Source: Klebsormidium nitens
Lineage: Eukaryota > Streptophyta > Klebsormidiophyceae > Klebsormidiales > Klebsormidiaceae
Reading direction: 5' to 3'
Assembly: GCA_000708835.1 (NCBI GenBank)
Contig: DF237021.1
Location: 62,001-126,000, forward strand
DNA: 64,000 bases
Shown: piece by piece, positions 43,163-55,372 of the stretch
How the letters are laid out: each line of letters begins with the position of its first letter
How positions within the stretch are numbered: position 1 is the first letter of the stretch
The notes under the pieces: model-generated
Databases searched by the model: none
Told to the model about the DNA's origin: nothing
Seen by the model: only the letters and a program-made list of their open reading frames with translations
Program-made: the position numbers and the translations under genes

Positions 43163-44444
43163 GCTGAGGGAAGCAGAGGCGGGTGATTACTTTGCTTTAT
43201 TCTATGCGTTTTGTAAGCTCCCTAGAGGTGCATGTGTGTGGCGGAAAAGAGAGTTTGAAGTATCAAGACAGCTAGAAACAATAATCCGGGCGGTGCAGTG
43301 TGATAGGTGTCTGCAGCACTGTGGAAGGAGACAAAGTTGGCACTGAATCTGCATTACGAGACTGGAGTTTGACAGGTCTCCGACGAAGAAGCTCAAAACT
43401 AATCGGCTACAATTGAGACTGGTGGCAAAACGCATCTTGTGTATATACATGATGTTGCGAATTAACTTTCTCCGCAACACTGTCCATCTTTTATGCTTCC
43501 AAATTGGGATCTTGCTCATTTTTTGCCATTCCGAATTGGGCCCGGGGCCTGCAAATAGTCATGTGAAACATAAACAAGACGCTTCCAAGCCATATGGAGG
43601 TCTGCCCTAGCTCGCCTTTACCCATATGATCAAAGACGAACCACACAAGCCGCAAGTGGTGAGAATGCTTCAAGCTCTGCCATTCGTAGCCAACCCATAC
43701 ATGGACTTCGCTAGCCATGCAGCAGATCACTAGCCAATGCACAAAACCATGACGATCAGACATGTCCATGATGTGAATCAGCAACGCATGGATCTACAGA
43801 AACTCGAACCTTCGATCACAACAGTTGATTGATCGAGCAATTAAAGTATAGTCTCAATCCTAAGTGATTTTGAGTAGAGGCAGCTCTACGTACTGGATAT
43901 ATTGCCATAATGAAGCTTTTTCATGAAGCACGTGCCACATGCGTTGCATGCATAAATAGCTGCAGCCATGGATCCTGATACGTTGCAACAGGCAGCCTAG
44001 GTCTCGCCAGCCTGATCTGGGTTAAGAGCAGGTTATATGTTTCAACTACAAAACTTCGGAAGCCGCACAGTAGCTGTCGACTCCCGATTCGACGTACTTT
44101 TTGGAGCCCCATCCTCCCTGGATCTCATATCTCTGAGAATTTCGACGCCGCATCGAACTTGTGTATATTTGTACATCCCGCATGTAATACGTCGATTGGG
44201 GTTTGCACTACTGACCCGAATCATCCTCCCTCATGCCAATGCCTCAGCAATGGGCTCAGCTAGACTTCAAGTTCATGCAAGCTGTTCAAAGCCCAAGGTT
44301 CTGCCACCTTATTTAGAATTGGTGGACTCGTGAGAAAGAAGGGGCCAGCTGAATGCCGCAGCACCACGTTGTATTCAGGTTTTGGTAGTTGGACCAGCTG
44401 AGACCCACCTTTTCACTTCCTTCAGCTGATCAGTGTACAATGCA
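43163..44444. other. GFAT 3' UTR and intergenic region
   Basis: Lies between two plus-strand genes, so it holds the GFAT 3' UTR and the promoter of the membrane-protein gene. Nothing else is recognised in it. Confidence 0.5.
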
Positions 44445-47400
44445 ATGGCGCGGAAGGGGATACTTGCGGCTTGGCAGTTTGCGGTGCTCTCAATGTCATT
44501 GCTGGGGTCTGCACTTTCAGGTCAGAATGCTGCACGCTTCTCCATGCTGCAGGTTAGATACCGGCTAGGATGTCAGTGATCATTGACCCTGATGCAGTGC
44601 AGATTTCCTGGTTGAAAACTTGTTATCGTTTGGGTGGAGAAGCAGAGCTTACCAGGCCTGTGAGAATCCGCATGTGTTTTGGGCTCTCAAAGGTGAGGGT
44701 GTTTGTTCAAAGTCGTGATGCAGCACTAAGAGTCCAAAACCCCTTTAAGGGGCTGAGCTTCTCCACGGTGAGTGTGGATCGCATGGTTGATCGAAGAGTT
44801 TCAGCTGACAACAGAAGGCAGCTTGAGTTTTGGGTTAGCTGAATGCCCCATCACACTGGGATTCACAATCTCTCTCTTCAAAAGATTTCTCCTTCTATAC
44901 ACCTTAAATGGTAGAATAGAAGTCTGAACTTTTGAATTTGCACCAAACACATCCCTCCCCCCCCCGCCTTTTGCAGGCAAGATCTCAACAATAAGCCCTG
45001 TAAGGCCGCTTGTGTCTGGCCTGAAGGACTCAGACCTCCCTCTTCCCTACGAGGGGGACACAGTGACCGCTGTCAAGGTGTCCCTCGATGATTCGAGAGT
45101 GACGCAACCTGAGGGCCCCGACAAGGATAACATCATAGCAGACATTCAAGGAGCGGGGCCGACGTCCTGGTCCATTTCGAGATGGAACAAGGGGGATTTG
45201 GCCATGAGGATTGCCCCAAGGTCAGTATCACTATGGCTTGCCCTTTTATGGCAGAGTTCATCTTGGGTTCCTGTTTAAAAAGCAACCTCCAAACGGGGAT
45301 CTTTCAGATCGTTATACATCATCAGCTGCCGTTTTCCTAACCAGGGACCCCGGGATACCCTCTCCCCTACTTAGCAGCTTTCTCTTGAAGTTCACCCACA
45401 TTGCAAATTCAAAATCGAAGGAAGCTCAGCGTTCACCAACTCATATCAACCGTGTGAAAATCGAAGCACGCTGAGCGCTCTCTCAATCCTGGGCTGTTCA
45501 GAAGGGGGTCAACACAAACCTGAAAAGGGACCAGAAGTAACAAGCAGGGCACAAAAATCCTCTACAGGCACTGTTACGCCCAAAGCAACCTTGGCAATCC
45601 AGGGTCAACACAAACCTGAAAACTGACCTGGAGTAAGAAGCAGTGTAAAAATACTCTGCAGGCACAGATACGCCCAAAGCAACCTTGGCATCCCCCCCGG
45701 AGACCAAGGATTCACTACCAGCGATCCAAAGGACTTCTCAGCTCAGGCGTGGCGGCCGCATCCCGAGAGAGGGGTCACGCTGGCCAGTGTCGCTCGGAAT
45801 GGGGTGCGACGGAACCGGGAAGGGCCGGTCATGTATGGAGTGGTTTCGGCGTCAACGGACTCTAGTGGGTATGGCTACAGGTGAGCAGGGAGCGCGTGGT
45901 TTGAGTGTAGATTTGAATGACTGAGTGGAGGGTTTCCGTCTCAAGGAGTTGTTCAGTATTCTATCGACAACTTCCTCTTTTTTCTCTGGAGGATTTAGGA
46001 CTTGCAGCTTCGGTCAGGTCGAAGAACTCTCAGCTCAGACAAGCTCCGATGGCTTTCGTTTCAGACATCGTATGAATCCGTAGCTCAGTAGAAGCCAAAA
46101 ATATTGCATGCTGTCCCAAATTTTTGCACTGTAGATTGCATCTACTTTTCTCGCATGCGGTTCCGTTGATGTGCTCTCAACGACCCATAGAAACCGGCCC
46201 GATCGACACGCGTCAAACAGATCTTTCTTGGGAAACAGTGTCAACCCTTTGTATCTCGGACTTGGAAAAGTTGTGGCCCTAATAAGCGTTTCCCTGTCCG
46301 TGCAGCATGACCGACGGCACATTCGGCCACGAAGACCCGTCTCTCGACAGTAAGTGCCCTCTTGTTGTGCGCTGCCAAAAGCCATCGAAGAACCGGCAGG
46401 CTTTCTTCGAGCGCTCTCATGACGGACGGTATGGTCCGTCCGTTAGACGAGAACCCTCAGCGGCTGCTGTGATCGTTAGCCCCCTAAAAGGCGACTGGCT
46501 TTTTGACAAGCTTCTAGAATTCAGAAGACCTGATCAGATATCAGCAGATCAAGTTTCACCAGGGCATTAAGGATGCCTCTCGCTTTTCTCAAGCCCTTCT
46601 GAGCGTGGTCTCAACAATCTGCGGTTTGCTTGTGCAGTCAACGTTGGGGCGGCAGGCTCCGTGGGGGAGAGCAGCATCGACTTTGGGGTCGCCTGGTTTC
46701 CATACGCTCAAGGTAAAGCAGGACTTCAGTCGATTAGAACGGACAACTCTTTTTTTGTCGTGACATCTCCTTTCCGTGCTCTGCTGCTCTCCTTTCAAAA
46801 CGCCACGACTAATCCTACACGGATTTGCCCTTGCTGTACTCAACCATCAAACGTTCGCCCTTGACTCTCGGTACTCTACCTTGTTCAGCGTCATTGTTTT
46901 AAGCCGTGGCTACGCTCATATACACAGGCTTCAATTCGTTCTTAAACAGGCACTTTTCGTTCCGTTTCCTGGAGTGGCCAAAGCGAAGCTAATCAAGGGG
47001 ATTCAATCCTCATTGCGAGACGATTACTCATTCCGCTCCGTCAAGGGTTTCCTATTGAATCGATACTGCCGTAAAAGAAGCGTCAAAGGTCTGCCCTCTT
47101 TTGCCCTCTGTTCATCTCCACATCTCCTCTTTGACTAATAGGTTGCGGGGCACCTTGAAAAGATTGACATCTGCAATTTCGGCTTTTCTTCGATCCTCCC
47201 GCTTTCTCTGCAGGCTGGATCGGCGGCTTCCTCGCGGCTCGATCCAGCGCTTCTGCTGCTGCCACGTGGCTCACACGTGAGTCGAAAAGCCCAAGCTTGC
47301 CAAACAACGCAGGGGAGGTGGTGACGTGGTGGGCGAGGGGTGCTTACGTCAGGCTCCCGAAGGTGGATCCAAGGAACGACGGGATGCTTTTGACGATAGC

Positions 47401-50400
47401 GTGAGCCTTCTTTTTTTGTTCAGTTTCTATGATGTTTATTTCAGCGAGTACTCTCACGACTCTGCCTGACGGTCGGTCATACCTTTCGCAACAACTGCCA
47501 GGCTGGTTGGTATAAGCTTCGCAATTGTTCTGTCGCGCTTCTTTCCGTGTCTTATTATCGCAGAGTGTTGAAATTGTTAAGAGCCTGTCAAGCCAGACTC
47601 TACCCTTCTGGTATGGACCAATCTAGACATTAGTAGTCCACTCCCAAAAATCCACGCCGTGTGTGACCTTCTGATGCTGAGCTGAGGCCGCCATTAAAAC
47701 CTCGATGCAGATTGAGTACGATTTCCTCATACGTACTAGCGGTTCTCATTCCTGACCTCGAAGAAAGCGGAACGAAAGCGCAATACCAGATTCCACGGCG
47801 TTAAGCAATTTTCTTGACGCTCTTGCTTTGCGGCCGTCAAAGTTCACCTGTACCTGAGTATGTTCATTCGATGCAAAGTACGCTCTCTATGAAAAGGCCA
47901 ATCTTTTTGCGCTTTTGTCTGACAAAGCACAAACTCACACCGTTGATTCGCCTGCAGGACCGATTCCGGGCAGCAGAACAGCGATACCAACATCGTGTCC
48001 GTTTACCCCGACAAAAAGTGAGCCGCCAAAGTCCTCGCTCAACCGGTTCCGTGGGACATTTGCACTGGTTGCAACTCTGAACGAGCTCTTCGGTCTTGGC
48101 ATCTGTATTATTTCACCAATGTCTGTCAAGCAGAATTGTCTATTTGGTGCAAGGTAGAAAGACGATATTCGGACAAGGAGGCCTATCTTGTTACTTTGAT
48201 CCAGTACTCAGGTACTTCACGAGGTCAAGCCGCCTATGAGAAAAGCGCTTCGTTCATGTGCGAAGGATAGTGCGAAGGAGCCGTGTAAAAGCTTTCTCCT
48301 CCGTAAGACTAACGGGAGATTTTACAGTTTCAATCCCATCTATACCGAGGAGAAGTTGTATACTTGTCGGCCCGTATTTCTAAAACCTTCTGCTTTTGTT
48401 TTGGCAGGCATTGGGTCTTAAACGTGCGAGAAGACTCACAGGTGAACCCGGGCGTGGTTACCGTCCTAAACCAATGGGTCTTCTCCTTCCTGTACATACC
48501 GTTCTCAGCAGACGGGTAAGTCCCCATGTAACACGAGACATTTTTGCTGCAAGAGAATGGTTCCGGTCAAAGAGCGCCGTTGAAACGGAAACGCCTCCCA
48601 TCAAATACATCAGCCTGCAGATAGATTGCAAGTACAGGTTGCGTAAGATCAGTTGCTGAACGTGGGAAGTTTGGGATGTAGTACATCACTCCGATGTGGA
48701 GAGGTCATTGGCCTCCGATGACAAGAGATCATCTCCCCCTCCTCAAGAGATCCCTTGTTGCAGGGTTAGCCGTGACCAGTTGCGGTGGGAGCAATCACAA
48801 ATCATGATATGCTAATCATCCAATCTTCAACATCGAACGGCTGAGCTTCTGTCATCCGCCCATGTTTGTCCTCGTCAGGTTGCTTCTGTTAGGCGCAATT
48901 CGCCATGAGAGGCTGCTTGAATCCCCTACTGCTTCACACAATCTTTTTCGTGTTTCATAGCTTACGGGAGTTCTCTTTTTTCGCATTGTGAAAACGCGGA
49001 AAGGGTCATTGTTTCGTTTTCAGGTTAATCGGGGGTTGGGTTAGCGGAACCGACGGCAGCCTACGGCGGAGCGCTGGGGGCCCGGCCGTGAGACGGCTGG
49101 GGGTCGGACAGTACGAGATCGATCCGCGTTTAGGAAGGGCGTCCGAAAGGTTAGCTCCAGCCGCTGTGCTGACACGCGTCCGGCCGCGCTCGCAACATCT
49201 GACTGAAATGTACCTTCTTGTGGTGAATCAGCTGTATCAATCAAGTGCGGAGATTTATCGTCGAACAAACTTTCTCCAAACTTTATCGAACGAACTTTAT
49301 TAAACACTACGAGCAGGCAACCAGATTGCAGCCGCCACCTTTCCTTTGCCCTTCGAGACTTGCAAGCAGTTGCAACGACTTGCCGTCTTCTGATGCTCAA
49401 CCTCTTACTTCTCGGGCGGGCTTCTGCCACGTGTCCCCTTCTTACTCGAGCCACGTGTCTTCCCTAGGGACGGCATCCTCCTCCTCCAAGTCGCGGACAA
49501 GGAGCCTGCCGTTTTGGACGCCCTAATGGCTCGGAGCGCTTTTCTTTCGTACAACTACAGTGGGGATAATAAGATGTTTGTAGAAGCGCGGCGGGTGATG
49601 GCTCATAACCCGGGCGCGGATCTGCAGACCGATGCGGGGGGGGTGCGGCATGACGTTCCGGTGGACAGGGGCGAAGACTTTCCGCTGGTGGATACAGGTG
49701 AGCGGAACGCGGAAGTCACTGGTTTGATGTCGTCTGCCATGCAGGGTCGGCTTGTTTTTTGAAGTCTTTACCCTTTTGAAGTGGTTGTGAATCCAAGTAC
49801 AGGTTTTCCACGCAAATGTCTTCTCGACGATCGTATTTTTCCTTCTAAAGATGGCGTGGGCTAAGCTCTTTTGTCGCCACGCGTAGATGCAAACCTCATT
49901 GCAGCCCGAAATATGCGTCAGCAGATGGTTACGATGTCACAATTGAGCATGGAAAGACCATCCGTTCCGTCGATTACTTACTTTCGCACCATTCGGAGCC
50001 CATTCCAACTTTAAAGCTATCCAGATTGACAAATTTTCCGCACGCTCAACAGCCCAATGCTTTTCGATCTCCGTAAAAAACTATTTGAAACCTTCCAACC
50101 TAGCGACATTGGAACTCACTTCAGTCTTGGATAAGATCCAATCAGACGGCCCGAAGATGACTGAAGCTTGCATGTTTTGCCGCAGACTTCTACTTTGCTT
50201 GGGTCGACTTCCGGAATCCTCTCAGTCCAACCGCGGGCTCGGCGTCGTTCTCTGGGCCTCGTTCGAACAACGGGGCAGGGTTTGGGTTAGGGTTTGTTTT
50301 CGGTCTGGTGGGCACTTTGTTAGTGGGCACGGTCACGTGGATCGTTCTCAAGTACGTATATCATCGGCCACGTGGCGGCCCGTCTTTGGTCGCGATGAGC

Positions 50401-50469
50401 GAATTCGGAAGGGACGACTTGGACTCTGATCTGTTGGAGTCTGCGGAGGAGTACCGCTTCCAAGACTGA
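44445..50469 (+). CDS. Predicted type I membrane protein, family not recognised
   Basis: Eleven exons join in phase: 44445-44520, 44977-45220, 45722-45880, 46306-46349, 46638-46712, 47214-47400, 47958-48017, 48408-48515, 49024-49149, 49468-49697 and 50186-50469, giving 530 residues. Residues 1-25 (MARKGILAAWQFAVLSMSLL...) look like a signal peptide. The extracytoplasmic part has Gly- and Trp-rich blocks (INVGAAGSVGESSIDFGVAW, HWVLNVREDSQVNPGVV, IGGWVSGTDGSLRRSAGG) suggestive of a beta-rich fold. A single hydrophobic helix near 469-491 (GLGFVFGLVGTLLVGTVTWI) is followed by a basic stop-transfer (KYVYHRPRGG) and a short acidic cytoplasmic tail (DDLDSDLLESAEEY). I do not recognise the family. 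A secretory or plasma-membrane location is inferred from topology only. The unbroken phase across all eleven exons supports the model. Confidence 0.8.
45506..45690. repeat. Two-copy tandem repeat, about 96 bp, in intron 2 of the membrane-protein gene
   Basis: GGGTCAACACAAACCTGAAA at about 45506 recurs at 45602, and both copies end in ACGCCCAAAGCAACCTTGGC. Differences and small indels separate the copies. It abuts the acceptor of exon 3. Confidence 0.8.
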
Positions 50470-51729
50470 GTGAGACCTGGAGGAAATAGTAGCACATAAG
50501 GTTCCCAAAAAGGGGGGTCCGTAAAGGCACTGTTCCGATTGAAGCCCTCAATCTGTACATATGGTCGACAAATGAAGCGTTCCTCTGCGAGGAGCTGATA
50601 TCCATTATCTGGACAAGAGTTAGCACGCTGTTATTGTTACGCGGGGCGCAAGACAGGCATATGCCTGCAAGACTGCAGTGCATCCAAGCCGCCGGCGGCA
50701 GCAATGCTGCGGGCCCTTACCGACGACCAGTCTTCAAAAGATAGAAAGTGCACGAATGTGTAATCTTGATACACAAACGCGCGCCGCACATGTATCGTAA
50801 AGTGCTTCTTGTGTCAACTAATATCACGCGGGCCATTTCATCGACTTACACGCCCAGTCATTGGCAAGCTTTAACCGCCAGGCTGTCCACCAGCCCGCGT
50901 GCTGCTCCAGCTAGGTAGAATTCTAGCTAGGAGGTGGGGGTCCATGTAATACACAGCCGATCGTTCGCAGTCCGGTGAATCTTTCATGCAAAGACGCAGC
51001 TGGCACGCGCAAGCCCTTAGTTCGCTTTGGTCATGCATGTGACGGAAATGAGGTTAATGATTGTCACGATTCGTCATATTCCAAGCCAAGGTGCTCTATG
51101 CGCGCACTACGTAGATGTTTTGCCCTTCCTCGAATCGATCTCCGATTTCCCCTTCTGTATGCATTTCTCGTGTGCGCATTCCCAGGTACTAATTTGGTCT
51201 CCGACTCGAGTCTGCAACGGATCTTACTGTAGAAGTCCATTACCAAGCGTCTACAACGTCAAGCTACACTGTACGGTACATGCATGAGCCAATATGATTG
51301 TCTCGATTTCCAGCTAGAGATCAGTGCCAGTAAGCGGGCGCGTTTAGCTCCGACTGGGATCCCCCTTGAGTTCCTCGCGCTGACCTTCCTGTCTTCCTCG
51401 ATCGTCACAAAATGCAAAAGCGCGAATCGTCTTCCTACTGGGAGCTCCGCTAACGTACTCTTCTTCCTACCGAGTTTCTCTCCTTTCTTGCTTGGCAGCT
51501 CCTGGAGCGCCTTTCGCTCCCGTCCCTGCGCGCGTCCGCTGCAGCTGCGCTTGCTCTGCCAGGGAGGTCGCTCGCGCGCGCACACTCTGCGCATCAGCGC
51601 GCGCGCCGCAGTCTGTCTGTCGCTTTCCGCACGACGTGGCCTTCTCTGTCTCTGCGCCGTTCTTTGAGAGAGGGAGGAGTTCGCTGAAACCCACTGACCT
51701 TACACGAGCGCGGCAGTTACCCTAAGAAA
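50470..51729. other. Intergenic region and BTB C promoter
   Basis: 3' flank of the membrane-protein gene and upstream region of BTB C. The final about 200 bp contain CGCGCGCGCACACTCTGCGC and GCGCGCGCGCC tracts. These resemble the GC-rich upstream regions of copies A and B, so promoter sequence was probably carried along with the copies. Confidence 0.45.
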
Positions 51730-54241
51730 ATGGATGCGGCCACTCTGGACCCCTACCGAGTCGAGGTGGAGCTTCCGGAGCCAGAAGGGTCCGGGTCGGA
51801 CTCAGATGAAGAAATGGACGTGGCAGCAGGCAAAAAGGTTTGGTATTCCTACGGTGCCAAGCTTGGAGAACGCCCAAAAAATGGAACAGCAAAGCTGTAC
51901 CGTTTCCTGATCCCGCACGCCGTGACGGCCCCCGAAAAGCAACTAGAGTCGCGGACAATGTCGGTCGGGATCACGGACCTTGCGAAGAGGTCAAAGGAGG
52001 GCCCCCTCGTGATAAGGTACTGTGAATAGGGAGTGGGAGACGAGTTCAAAGTGACCTTCGTATATCATTCATGGAGCTCGCCCAAAATACCTGTCACCAG
52101 ATCGGGAGACGGTTTTTCTTGGACTGTGACAAAGGCCCCCTTTCCGCTGAGCATATACGTCAAGGTTGGGGTGCCTTGGACAGTTCTCCAACCTTCGGTG
52201 CAGCACGCGTTCCTGCGATCAGGGCGAGTGACTCAAAAAGCGTCTCTCCTCGACGAGACCCCAGCAACGGGCGACCTGAGTCTCATCTGCAAGGTGAGGA
52301 CGGCAAACCACAGGAGTGTTTGGCCCTCAACCAAGGACGGTTCTGGGCTGGTTCTGGGCTGGTTAGAAACCGGTTATTTTTCCAGTAACGTCCAGATTAA
52401 TTGGGCGCTGCAAAGCCTTGAACAGAGTTAAAGCCACGGTTCATTGTCCAACAACCCAAGAGTCAAAGTCTGGGTAGTCAGCAAGTTGGTTGGCAGCCAA
52501 AACTTCCTGTTAACGCATCACGCCAATTTGTCGCAGAGGCGAATTTGCATCTCGTCAAGCTGTTGTTCAACACCCTTTGATTCTGGCGAATGCTACTGTT
52601 TGGACTTTTTGATTGCAGCATTCTTTTCGATTATTACAGCAGAACTTTCCTCATCGGTTGTTTCTTTGTTGCATCAAGGAGCCACGTGCCGAGTCCTGGT
52701 CAGAATAACGTTATACTACTTTCCGTTTCGTCGTCCCGTTAGTGTTGGGCTGTGCTAGAGGCTTCAGATGCTTTTTCAGGACGTCTAACTCTGGGTTAAA
52801 GGTAACCCGTCGACGCCAACTTGCGTGCAGGACGGTTCGAGAGTACCGGCGCACGCAGCCGTCCTGGCTGGCATTCCGTACTTCCAGTCAAAGCTCAAAA
52901 ACGACTGGTCGGGGGCTGACTGGAACATGCACAAGAGGCTGGACGTACATCTGCCGTGCCCGGTGGACCAAAAAGTGGTCGGGGCGTTTCTCAGGTTCGC
53001 GTACGCAGATGCTGCGCCCCTGCGCCATATCGAGCCGTTCGAAGCCGCCGCCCTGCAAGTGAGTCGGTGAATTCATTCGTTCTGAACTTCTGATTCGACT
53101 CCAGATACCGTTTGATCATCCGCCTTTCCAGGGCTGAAACACGGTAACCGCTTCTTGGGCATATGAGGTTGAGGTGGAGAAAATTGGATTTCCTGTGGGC
53201 GATCAAGAGTCCGTCAACAGCGTTCGAAGTGTGAGACAAACAGGTCTTGGTTTTCTTTATGTCGTCATCTTTCAGGTTTCCAGGTTTCAGTAAGGGCTAC
53301 CATTTGTGCAGCCGACGTCGATTCGTGGGTCTCCTTCTTTGAAAGCTGCTCTATCAAAAGAACCTTGAATGCTTTTGTTCCTTTCTGGTCATTTCTTGGT
53401 TGCATATGCTTGCTATAATGGCAAGGTTATCGGAGACTTTGTCTATCGTCTTTTTCTGCTGTGTGACTACTTTCGGCGCAAAAAAGCTCATGTCGCCCCG
53501 GGTCGCCCAAGAGTCGCGTCATCCGATCCTCGACCGCAACTGCTTGACGATACCACCTTTCAGCGTTCTTGGTGTAATAACTTTTACCTTTACTGAGCAG
53601 ACTTTGAACCCATTAGTAGACATGGATCTGAAATTCCTTTGGTACTGACTGGTAGATTGCTACTCAAACTTGGATTTCTGGATGAACATTAATGTTCATC
53701 CAGAAATCCAAGTTTGAGTAGCAATCTGACTTGTTTCTCGGGTTAGATGAGCTTTGAGTAGGAACTCAGACCAGTCGTTCGACGTTCAGAAGCAACGTCA
53801 AATCGCCCAAGTCGCCCCTCTGGATTATTCAACCTGTGAGACGCCGAATCGCGCTTCCATTCCGCGATCAGAGCCACGTGCACGGGAGAAGAATCGGCTC
53901 GGCAGTTCCTGAATCAAGAATCACCGCCTGTGTTTTTGTTTTCCATGCAGGACCTCTTCTCCTTGGCCGAGTCCACCGACTTTACCGCTCTCTGCGGGAA
54001 CGTCAAGAATCACGTGCAAGTGACGGAAGAGAACGCGACGTCTTGGCTCGAGTGGCTCTTAAAGGAGCACGGCCCGATCGCCCGCAAGATTTCGAGGAAA
54101 GTGAAGCGAGTGGTGAAGCGAGAGGTGAAGCGGTCTTTCGAAGAGGAGCAGTTCTGGGCGGACATAAACGACGAGCAGCTCGCGATCCTTAACAAGGCCG
54201 CCAAACGGAGGAAGACCGTGAAGGCCCCGGATTGTTCGTAG
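51730..54241 (+). pseudogene. BTB/POZ-domain protein, paralogue C, with internal stop
   Basis: Dispersed third member in opposite orientation, with the same three-exon plan: 51730-52293, 52831-53058 and 53951-54241. Exon 1 starts MDAATLDPYRVEVELPEPEG. It reads RFLIPHAVTAPEKQLESR, then meets an in-frame TAG at 52027, and continues in the same frame with GVGDEFKVTFVYHSW through SLLDETPATGDLSLICK. Exon 2 is a full BTB fold (DGSRVPAHAAVLAGIPYFQS) and exon 3 ends FEEEQFWADINDEQLAILNK plus a basic tail. Everything except the one nonsense codon is intact, including splice sites. It is either a recent pseudogene, a truncated 99-residue product, or a sequencing error. Intron 2 holds a long palindrome. 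Confidence 0.75.
53654..53727. repeat. Perfect 74-bp palindrome (37-bp arms, no spacer)
   Basis: The left arm AGATTGCTACTCAAACTTGG...GAACATT is followed directly by its exact reverse complement AATGTTCATCCAGAAATCC...GCAATCT. The centre lies between 53690 and 53691. It is in intron 2 of BTB C. The match stops cleanly on both sides. Confidence 0.95.
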
Positions 54242-55372
54242 ATACGTATCGGGAAAACCGTTCGAAGTTCCAGAAGCAACAGCTTGGATGGGGCAAAACG
54301 GGCAGGAAAACGATTTGACCGATTGGGACGCATGGCATAGGATATAAGGTTTACGATTTTTGACTGAGGAGATCGAGTGGTTGAAGCGATATGAAATGGT
54401 CTGTGAGCATTTCATGTGCAGGATAAGGACATTCTGGGACATGCATGGACGACGTTGTCTCCAATTAGAATAGAGTCTGTGGATGTAGACTGTGCCTCAT
54501 GACTAGCGTGTTGCGAAAAGATGGGCGGTCCGCTTTGCCGGAAGGAGGGTTGGTTGGATCGACGTCCGTAGATTTCGTAACAGAGTGATTGCAGGTTGTC
54601 ATAGTGGCCGAGAAGCGGCATGTATGGAGCATCGCCGGTCCGGCACGTCGGGCGGACGTGAAAGAATTCATCGAACGCAGCGATCCAAGCTCGACTAGCT
54701 GCAGTGCGGATGCATGCGTGGTGTCGGTGACACGCTCAGTAATTGCATTGAGATTGTCATAACCAGGGTAGGCTGGTTGGACTCGATCGGAGTACAAGTC
54801 CAATTGCTCTGCGGCGCCGCTTCATCATGGCATGATTCTTAGCGTATGGTTAAGCATGCACTTGCTTATGCAATGTTATGCTTATGCTTATGCAATGAGC
54901 TCTGCATATATGCTCTTGCTTATGCTCATGCTCATGCAATGAGCTCATGGCATAAGTAACCATTTGGTTCTAGTACCTGGCAATTGGTTACTGTGGAGCT
55001 CTAGGAGTTGCCAACCACATATGAAAGCGGCTAAGCAGCCTACCATAGTATACACTAAGGGTCTTCCCCGCAGTCTCGGTAGCGAAGAGGGCCATGCCAA
55101 GTTGTTGCATCTTTTTGACGCCAGCCCTCGAGATTGTTAGAACGAGAATCAAGAGTCGCCCTTGCTGCCACCTCTCAACGCCCGTAAACAGCTCTTTACA
55201 CTCGAAAGCGTACTTCATCCAGGAATCGTCTGCTGAACAGGTCCAAAGAATCTTGGGAGCTCGAAAGCCTGCCGACTTGCCAAGTGCTTCCTTGGCGAAT
55301 GACAACCGCCCCGCTTTCTCACACCAGTGCTTATTGCACATTTAAACGGGCAAATCTCCGTCGCACACGCTT
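54242..55372. other. Intergenic region with TTATGC-type repeats
   Basis: Lies between the convergent ends of BTB C and the coiled-coil gene. At about 54850-54950 there is a short array of GCTTATGC, GCTCATGC and TGCAATGAGCTC words. The 55000-55345 part is probably 3' UTR of the minus-strand gene. No gene is supported. Confidence 0.45.

Noticed and set aside
54988-55341. 117-codon open frame just downstream of the coiled-coil gene
   Set aside because: Same strand and immediately after the stop codon, so more likely 3' UTR. No family similarity seen.
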